64,000 nucleotides of DNA from Hydractinia symbiolongicarpus (lineage: Eukaryota > Cnidaria > Hydrozoa > Anthoathecata > Hydractiniidae): the NCBI RefSeq assembly GCF_029227915.1, contig NC_079889.1, forward strand, positions 7,812,001 through 7,876,000, read 5' to 3'. Position 1 is the first letter of the stretch; each line of letters begins with the position of its first letter. The translations under genes were made by a program, and so were the position numbers. Positions 56,630-64,000 of this stretch are shown here, in pieces. The notes beneath the pieces were generated by a model. It made no database searches. It had not been told where the DNA came from and was given only the letters and a program-made list of their open reading frames with translations.

Positions 56630-58081
56630 GCCGCCATGACAGTTTGATGTCACAAACCTGGCTTTTAAGTACAGCTTCACAATTAATTTTTCTTAGGCTC
56701 TATTCGTTTATTTTAAGGTTTGTGCTACTTCGAAGCAGTACTACTTAAGTAGTTTGTTTACACGAAATCAAGTAGCACAGCACGAAACGTAAGATTTCGC
56801 TCAGCAAAAAAATTGTTTTATTCACGCTAGCGGACTAAGAGCCGCCCCTTATGGGGCGGCAATAATACAGTTATAATTTTTCTACAATATACTTATAATT
56901 TCACACATTCGTAGAAATGTGTGATTTGGTATGGGCTGCGGTCTGTCATGTGTACAAATAGTGCGCTATATTGACCAAAAGTTTTAGTTTATGTATTGTT
57001 TTTTTCGCGTATAGCAGCGTTTTGTTATTGTTTTCTTATTATCGTGTAGCTTTATATAGTATACCCAAAATAATAAAACCTGTAGATATTTATTCTATTT
57101 GAATTTCGAGAAATCTAGCATCAAATGAGGGTTTCATTGTCTTGAAATGATTGTTTTGATTTACTGTATGTTGACAATGTTATAATGTTCGAAATTGACT
57201 CGAGTTGTGTGCTCTCCAGCCATATCTTAGTTATCAAAAAATAGTCACAACTTTTAATACTTTTCAATCATTGTATATTTTATATTTTAATAAATACATT
57301 GTTATTATTTATCATCATAGTTCTGTGTGAGTGTTCAAACCGCTTCAGATCTTGTTGTTTTTACACGAGACATTAGAAATTCGATTGATAATATTTTATG
57401 TTAAACTTAGACATCCATGTGTATGTGTACAAATTAAAACAACATTTTACGACGTTTCGGGTGTCATACACCCATTTTCAAGTCACGGCTGTTTTAGCGG
57501 GCAAAATTTCGGAAACTCAGACTGCGCATGTCTAAACATTTTTTTGAATTAGGACTGGGGCGAGATCCGTTAAAATTTAAACATATCTTAGGCTAGCTAA
57601 CCTTTATTTAAATACAGCTTTATACCCATTAAACACACTGAAACCTTAAAACTGAGATTTGATAATAAAAATTTATTCATTTATCAATAAAATTTTTAAA
57701 AAATTATTAAGTTTCATTTGTTTATCAGCTACCACAACAAGCTTAGATTTTATGTGCTTTTTTAATGAAAACAGATACCCTCTCAATCCTGTTAAATTCT
57801 TGTAAACACGAAGTTATCCTGGCAATAAATTTAGTTAAAAAAGGTAGTTGAGGCTTACGTGAAACCGATAAGATATAAATTTGAAGTGTATCAGTTCTTT
57901 AGAAAAAATTATGGTCTGTGATAAAACACGTTTTTTTAAAAAATATTTTGTTAAATTTAACATGGCCACTATAGAATTTCACCTAGCCTTGATAGGAAAA
58001 ACGTTCTACATGTTCAAAGAACTTCAGAAAATTAGTTTTTTTTGCACAAAAAAAGTTGGGGAACAAAATTTTGTCCCACAC
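56630..58081. other. Intergenic with a Penelope-type end fragment
   Basis: No gene recognised. A small perfect hairpin (gccgcccc-ttat-ggggcggc) is at 56842-56861, and a PLE-type motif lies near 57450-57482. Confidence 0.45.
57448..57484 (-). repeat. Penelope-type terminal motif, hammerhead-like
   Basis: On the - strand: cttgaaaatgggtgtatgac then acccgaaacgtcgt. A short stem (gggtgt/acaccc) is followed by CGAAACGTCG, the same layout as the end of PLE 2 but a different sequence. Probably the end of a third PLE family. No PLE coding sequence was found next to it. Confidence 0.5.
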
Positions 58082-58084
58082 TTA

Positions 58085-58805
58085 AGGCCGGTTTTCATAC
58101 AGCTACATTTTCGCCCAGTCGTAAAATGCGCCGCAACTTTTATCACATATACCGAACCATTTCCATTAAGCGATTTTTGCTCACGTGTTTTTTGCAAAAC
58201 ATGGCTGATGTAAACAGACGATATTTGTTGCTGCAAAATTTGAGAGTAGTCCTAGCAATATTTTTATGGCGTAGAAATAAACAACGTTGTAAAATACGTA
58301 AGAAAAACATGTGGATGATACGACTTTCCATAGAAAAAAGAATCAAAGGACTATACAACGTTTTGCTTATGGATTTTATGTCGTCAGATCACGAGTAGTC
58401 TTTTTAAGTTTGTTTACAATCTTGTTTCTTTGTGCCTCACAGACTCATTAATGTTATTTTGTTTTTCATCTACTTCACTTGATTGATATATATTCTGATT
58501 CTCTACATTCATTTGGCTTTGACAAAAATTTAACACAGAAACGAGATGTTGCTAGCCATCTTGAAATGATCTAATTAAAAATTCTTTCGTAATTCATGTA
58601 GATTGCTACCTTTTGATTGGCTGTTAAGCTGAAGCGCAAAATGTAGCTCGCAAAAAGTAGAGCCTGTTCAACTTTTTTTAAATCGCCCCAGCGCATGCAA
58701 AAGCGCGAGGTCAGCGGCATTATTCTGATAATGCGCATACGTAGATCAAAAGTCACGGCGCTTTTTACGACTGGGCGCAAAATGCAGTTGTATGGAAACC
58801 AGCCT
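58085..58805. mobile_element. Short PIF/Harbinger-type transposon, 721 bp
   Basis: Terminal inverted repeats of about 50 bp start aggccggttttcatacagct on the left and aggctggtttccatacaact on the right (reverse complement), continuing through cgcccagtcgtaaaa. Flanking TTA on both sides (58082-58084, 58806-58808) is the 3-bp TWA duplication of PIF/Harbinger. The interior retains a short frame like the start of a Harbinger transposase; the DDE catalytic part is absent, so the copy is non-autonomous. Confidence 0.85.
58201..58398 (+). pseudogene. N-terminal fragment of a Harbinger-type transposase
   Basis: A 65-codon frame begins MADVNRRYLLL, runs through an Arg-rich helix (FLWRRNKQRCKIRKKN) and ends MWMIRLSIEKRIKGLYNVLL ... 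SSDHE. The sequence just before the stop matches the W-(V/I)-R-x-x-x-x-x-R-x-x-x-G-x-Y region shared by HARBI1-type nucleases near their start. The remaining 300 or so residues with the DDE triad are missing. An in-frame ATG at 58042 lies outside the element, so the start at 58201 is preferred. Confidence 0.6.
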
Positions 58806-58809
58806 TTAG

Positions 58810-61040
58810 CTATTTCTTGGATACCTGTTTTTAGTATGTCGAGGCATGTTGTGAGGCATAAACTGTTGCGAATAAAGAAATATAAAAGAACTTTGGGGCA
58901 CCAACTTATGAGTTTGAAAAGATAGAAAACAGTAAATGCTTAATTAAACAACCAATCTTTATTTATGCCTGTCTTCAATAAACACCCACTCCCCCAACGT
59001 TGAGGCTCTAATAAACAGACCATTTCTTTATTCAAAAAGGTGCATTTAAATTTATTTTATGTGAATTTATGATAAAAATATAGGTTTGTGTTAAAGAGGA
59101 ATATTATTGTAACGGCTGTCTCCAGTAAACGCTGCCTAGAAATTCTGAAAATTGAATAAACGCCACACGCATTTATTAGAATTTTATAGTATGTTATATT
59201 TTTCAACATTTGTCAAGAAACTCAAATGACTCCTAGACTTAAGTTACCTTTTTACATAGAAAAAAAACCTGCATGTTATTGAAATATTGTCTTAGTGGAA
59301 TATTGAATAAAAAATATTTTACAAAACATTTGGAGAATGAGAACTTCTAAAAGCTTAAACCTGTGACAATCTGAGAGAAATCAAAATAGTTTACACCGCA
59401 TAATACATTACATAACAACCTCAAACTGGAATAACGTGTGGCAAATGCATGTTGTTAAGTCTTAATTCGCAATGTCTCAAAAGCATTCTTTTATTCACAA
59501 AAATTTATGTTGCAGCAATCATTTTTTTCTGCAACATATTATGGCTATAAAATCAAACCAATGGGAGGCATTTATTGCATTTTTTGCTAAAATGGCTGCT
59601 CTTTTGCAGCTGTGCCAGACCACCTTACACATAATTTTTTGGGGCACTAAAATTTTCAATCAACAAATAAAACTTTTTCGCAAGAATATAACTGCCATAT
59701 ATATTTGAGTTTATTCAGATATTATAGCCATGCAGCAAACTATGAGGTTATGACGCACATGCCAGGTGTTGAAATTATAACAATATTTTAAACATATTTT
59801 GAACATATTTTAAGAAATTATAATGATATTATCAGGTATATTTCAATGATATTAAGTGTATCAGGTCCTTTAGTCTACGTGCTTGCAAAATTGTACAGAA
59901 GAAAATGACGTATCTATTAAAGGAAAAAGCGTATTTGTGATAGCAAAACAAAACAAAAACAATCTCAAAGTTTTTCATGTTGTTAAATTTTTGAAAATTG
60001 TTTTTCCAATGTTGTTCTACTGGAATCTAGCTTGTCTTCTTAATAGCTCGAACCTCGCGATAAATTTTAGTCACTCTAGGAAAGACCAAAAGTGAGAGTA
60101 TCTTCACAAGTCCTGTTAAGCTATGTACGCAGTGTGACGTCACAAAGGAACAAAATATGTGCGAACCAAGGCGGCTTTTGTTCGTTAATGTTGGCGACCG
60201 TTTATGTAATTATCGTTTTGGGGGGCAAGATTTGGACATAAAAAATGGAAAAGATAAAAAATTGAAAAAACAAATTGATTATTTCTATACAAAAATATAT
60301 TTGCCAAGTCAACAATAAAACCAACTCCATTTTGCTAAAACATATGATACACATATAATGAAATTTAGCTATTTATATATTGTTATTTGTACGCGTCACT
60401 CGTTTCACAACTTTCAACACATCAGATGTTAATTAAGTGTGTGATGCTGGCGTTACCCAGGAAACTACTTCAAACAAAGTTAGCAGCTACACTGTGTTTA
60501 GATTGTAGAGTTAGCAATCACACCATAAAAAACTATAAGACAATACAACTTCGTTTATGCCTCTCACCGTTAATAAAAAGAGCAAACAAAAGATTAGGAT
60601 TTCGGTACGAAAGGTTCCTAGATTTTGTAGTCATCTAAGCATAACGGTTAAGCATGGGTTTTATGGGTTAAAAAAGACGGCAATGTTGATAATCTCATTT
60701 AAAATATAAATCTAATATTCCAACAATAAAAACGTCATCTTCAAGAAATATAATTCGTGTTTTGACTGTCGCACACATCTTCACAGCTTTGTAAACAAAA
60801 AAATTGGCGCGTAATTAAAAATCATATTTACTGTTTGGTTAATCGAGTTTATTTTCTTAAATTGTTTTGTCTCGATATATACAATATGTTTTCATTTGAA
60901 AGACCATCTCCGAGTAGCGTAGCATTAGAGTCGCACAAGTCAAATTTCTTATTTTTTTTGCGTAACAGAACCAGTGGGCGGCTCCAGCTGATCTTGGGCA
61001 ACGCTTCCAGCATTCAGTAGAAAGATTTGTGCCCCAGATA
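58810..61040. other. Intergenic, no gene recognised
   Basis: AT-rich sequence. Open frames at 59472, 59883 and 60387 (70-83 codons, + strand) have no motifs or splice support. The right edge probably contains the 3'UTR of the - strand gene that ends at 61045. Confidence 0.4.
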
Positions 61041-61044
61041 CGTT

Positions 61045-63847
61045 TTACACCATCGATACTTGTCCGTGATCATCTAAAAAGAAAGTTAAGGATAAATTTA
61101 GAAAAAACAAACTTTACGATCGTAAGCAAAAAGTACACGAGCAGGACGCTTGCAAGATAAAAAAAAAAACAGATAAGGTCGGACGGCTACGGCCTTATCT
61201 TAGATAGCTTTTAAAGCACTGTTTTCACCATTCTAAAACAGTAAAATTTAAGAACTGAAATAGCGTTTCAGCCAATCTTAAGGTCTTAAACTTTTAAAAA
61301 AGTTATTTATAATACAGCCCTAACTATAGTCGGGCTCTTCTTAGTCATTATATCCGAAAACTAAAATCAGTCCGTCGGTCCTGATTTGAAACAGCTTATC
61401 ACTTGTATAAAGAGGACACCGTGCTTGTTTTTCTTAGAGCCATCTAAGAACAAAGGAATTATCGTATTTCGTTGAGAAACGACACTATAATTTGTAACAA
61501 AGTAGAACTTCGGTTAATCGAATTTTATATGCGCCAACCATCAATTTTCAATGTCTTTATCATGCAACACACTAACAAAGGATAGTTGCATATATTTTTG
61601 CTGCTTCTTGAAATGCAAAAGAAGGAAGCAGTTTGTGTCGACAGAGGTAGCTCAACATATTAACGTACCATCGTCAAAATGTGTCGGAGATTCCATTTGG
61701 TCTGTATCGACGACAAATTCTGGATAAGGATGATATCCTAGAAAAAATAAATAACTTTTTAACCTGAGCTTTTTGTTTTGTTTTGAAATGTCCGAAAAAG
61801 ACAGGGCTATGTAATGCGACGATAGTCCTTCTTACATTTAACAAATCTCTTTAGAGACTAAGAGGCGATTTCTTTGGTACCCAAAATTCAAATCTGAATG
61901 CGTTAACCACTCCATTCACAATTAATTTGGTTATTTCGGAAAACCTATACGATTATGGATGAATTTAAAAAGCAACTAGGAAATTGCAATTACGATGGTT
62001 AAATTTTTATGTAGTATTGTTATGATGTGACGTAGTATTAACGTGACTTCTAGCGACATATTTAAACCATGCAACAAATTATAGAATATAAATTCAGATT
62101 AGTGCTATTGTTTATCCACATTTGGAGCATGCAGATTTGCATTTAAAGAATATGGTCTTAATTCGAGTGGATCAGTACTCCAATCAAAATTAAAATAAAT
62201 ATGAGGGAGAGAAAAAGTTGAAAGTACCTGAAGAAGCGATTGATTTCACTGAACCATTTCTTGACGATAAGGTACTTGAAGAATCTGTAAAAAAAGTTTC
62301 TCAATTTATTTTCATTCTCATAAACCACAGAGGGGCAAACTCACTGCTAACCCCAGGGTCAATTAATTTTCCACAATAGGCTAAAGTAAACTTTTCCCCA
62401 CAATAAAGTAAAACTTTAACAAAATTAATGTTAGTCACGAGTTGACAATTAGAGTTTGTTCGTACTTACCTGAGTAAAGAAACGGTCTATGCGCTGCTGT
62501 GTCGTCAACTAGAAATATTAGTAGTGATAAGAGGTGTACAATTAATAAGCGAGAACTCCAGGTAATCGAGTTAACTAGTAGTGGTTAGTGGTGTACAATT
62601 AATAAGCGAGAACGCCAGGTAACAAATTAGTTAAGTTAAGCTATTTTTAATAGTCTCGATTAACAGTAGAATTAATACAAATTTTTGGCAAACAAAACTA
62701 AAAAACTTGTGAATATTCTAAAAATGCGCGAAAAACAGTCCCATAAAAAATCTTTTGGCTCCAACCGTGAAAAAAAATTCGCACAAAAATATTTTTATTA
62801 CTGCTAAACAATATGTTAAAAGAAAAATGTCGTTAAAACAAGAAAAAATATAAAATCAAAGTGGGCCAATCCGCAAAATCAAATCCCCGCGAAATATTAA
62901 AAAATATTCTCCTAATAAAATTTGTCTGTACATTTGTCCGAATTGTAAGTAAACCCGTTGTACGTAAGTGATGTAGTTACGAAGTGTTGCTGTTCAGTAG
63001 TTACTTACTAGAGTTTGGAAGTGGCTTCTTTCGTGGCGAGAAACTATCGTGTTTATGATCATCCTCGCCTAAAACAACAATTCACTATAAATCCCACACC
63101 ACATTTCAATTTTAGAGTAAGCAAGGAATTATTTGCCAAAATATAAAAAAAGGAAGTGTGAATCAATGAATCATAAGCTTGGTGTATTCGGCATGAGGAT
63201 AGGATTGATATCCTTAACGGTTATTTAGTTTAGCGGTTGCTGTTATTGCACTCATTTTATAGCTTTTCTTTTCTCAATTCGAGGCTTTCAAGCACTGGAA
63301 ACCTCTTCACAGGGCCGCTATTGATAAAAATACCAATAGGAACTAAAGAGTTATCTGGTTAAATAATCAAAATAATAAATCAACAGAAAATTAAAATAGA
63401 AGAAAATAGAAACGACTCACCGAAAGCAGCACGTGGTGTGGGTGGTGTATGTAAAGCATGTGACATTGGCGCAGGCGCAGAAGCTGATATGATTGACATA
63501 CGGTCAGCTGAAAATATAAGAACCAAAACATCAATGTTTTCCATGAAATCACAACAGCTAAAAGTTTTTTGGGGAAATTACTGTTTTCAGGTTTTTTATG
63601 TATTCAATGACCTCTTTTTTAACCAACTAAATCAAATAAGAATGAAGCTCTTATGGAAATTCCAACACGATACTAAATTCACTCTGCGAAGAGAAGACAA
63701 CATAGAATAAAAAATTACAATCTCGGCTGTCTCTACTGCTGATGGAAGCGTTCGATGATTTGCTCGTTAGTTTTTCTTCTTTACGTTTATGATCTGCTGG
63801 CGACGGTAGTGGTGACATGGGTTTTCGTTTTTGTGAATTAACAGGCG
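61045..63847 (-). CDS. C-terminal seven exons of an unknown gene ending in a PDZ ligand
   Basis: Exons on the - strand: 63847-63719, 63507-63421, 63068-63009, 62508-62470, 62284-62228, 61737-61669, 61073-61045. All introns are GT/AG and all are phase 1, so every internal exon is a multiple of three. The product is a low-complexity, Ser/Pro-rich, probably cytoplasmic or disordered tail: KRKPMSPLPSPADHKRKEEK, SIISASAPAPMSHALHTPPT, SPRKKPLPN, SSSTLSSRNGSVKSIASS, then YHPYPEFVVDTDQMESPTHF, an acidic DDDDH stretch and the C-terminus QVSMV. S-x-V at the end is a class I PDZ-binding motif, suggesting the tail of a junctional, adhesion or signalling protein. The 5' part lies beyond the window. The family is not recognised. 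The 39-bp and 57-bp exons could be alternatively used without frame change. Confidence 0.7.
62532..62625. repeat. Local tandem duplication in an intron
   Basis: ggtgtacaattaataagcga followed by gaac-ccaggtaa occurs twice, about 53 bp apart (near 62534 and 62589). It lies in the intron upstream of the 39-bp exon of the PDZ-tail gene. Confidence 0.7.
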
Positions 63848-64000
63848 CTGAAAAGAAAACAGGGTTAAGGACGGCTGAGTAAGGAATTCATCGTAGTAAC
63901 TATAAGAATTTTTTTTACAAAAAAATGCTACGAAGATACTTGTTGTAATAATTTCATTTAATTAATTTACAAACATGTACTAGGTAGGTACTTCGTGTAA

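Noticed and set aside
56842-56861. Rho-independent terminator (gccgcccc-ttat-ggggcggc)
   Set aside because: The hairpin is real but the DNA is eukaryotic and no T run or adjacent transcription unit supports that role.

Overview
This is nuclear DNA of an animal: AT-rich, intron-bearing and dense with transposable elements. Full-length PLK1, NPC2 and FKBP14-type genes, a synaptotagmin-like gene and a decayed class C GPCR make it metazoan. The compact introns, AT-richness and repeat content suggest a cnidarian, perhaps a hydrozoan, but that assignment is inference.

Layout. 0.2-6.9 kb: a class C GPCR gene, now a pseudogene, sits between two minisatellites. A Penelope-like retroelement (PLE) splits it with a 14-bp target duplication, and it also has a separate frameshift. 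8.1-9.9 kb (-): a three-exon NPC2 gene. 10-21.5 kb: mostly non-coding, with repeats and PLE relics. 21.6 kb (+): a small unknown protein. 24.3-27.7 kb (+): the 3' part of a tandem-C2, synaptotagmin-like gene with no evident Ca2+ ligands. 28-31.4 kb: repeats. 31.4-41.6 kb (-): a complete 12-exon PLK1. Its first intron holds a second PLE and two inverted SINE copies. 42.1-44.7 kb (+): a five-exon FKBP14-like ER prolyl isomerase, head to head with PLK1 across about 0.5 kb. 44.7-48.8 kb: intergenic. 48.8-50.4 kb: a DNA transposon with long, internally repetitive terminal inverted repeats and a decayed integrase-type domain. 50.9-56.6 kb: a 5.7-kb Mutator-like element with 38-bp terminal inverted repeats, a 9-bp target duplication, a Ulp1-like protease gene and a C2H2/MULE/SWIM/PHD transposase gene, both degraded. 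58.1-58.8 kb: a short PIF/Harbinger derivative with a TTA duplication. 61.0-63.8 kb (-): the last seven exons of an unrecognised gene whose protein ends in a class I PDZ ligand.

The host genes (NPC2, PLK1, FKBP14-like, C2 protein, PDZ-tail gene) look intact and functionally unrelated. The only regulatory link visible is the shared PLK1/FKBP promoter interval, which has a CDE/CHR-like site on the PLK1 side. The most informative content is mobile DNA with readable insertion history: exact target duplications for three elements, head-to-head dimers in two PLE families, hammerhead-like motifs in PLE ends, and a protease-plus-transposase Mutator-like element whose lesions can be listed one by one. 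Exon models were made by hand from reading frames and GT/AG sites, with phase checked across every junction.
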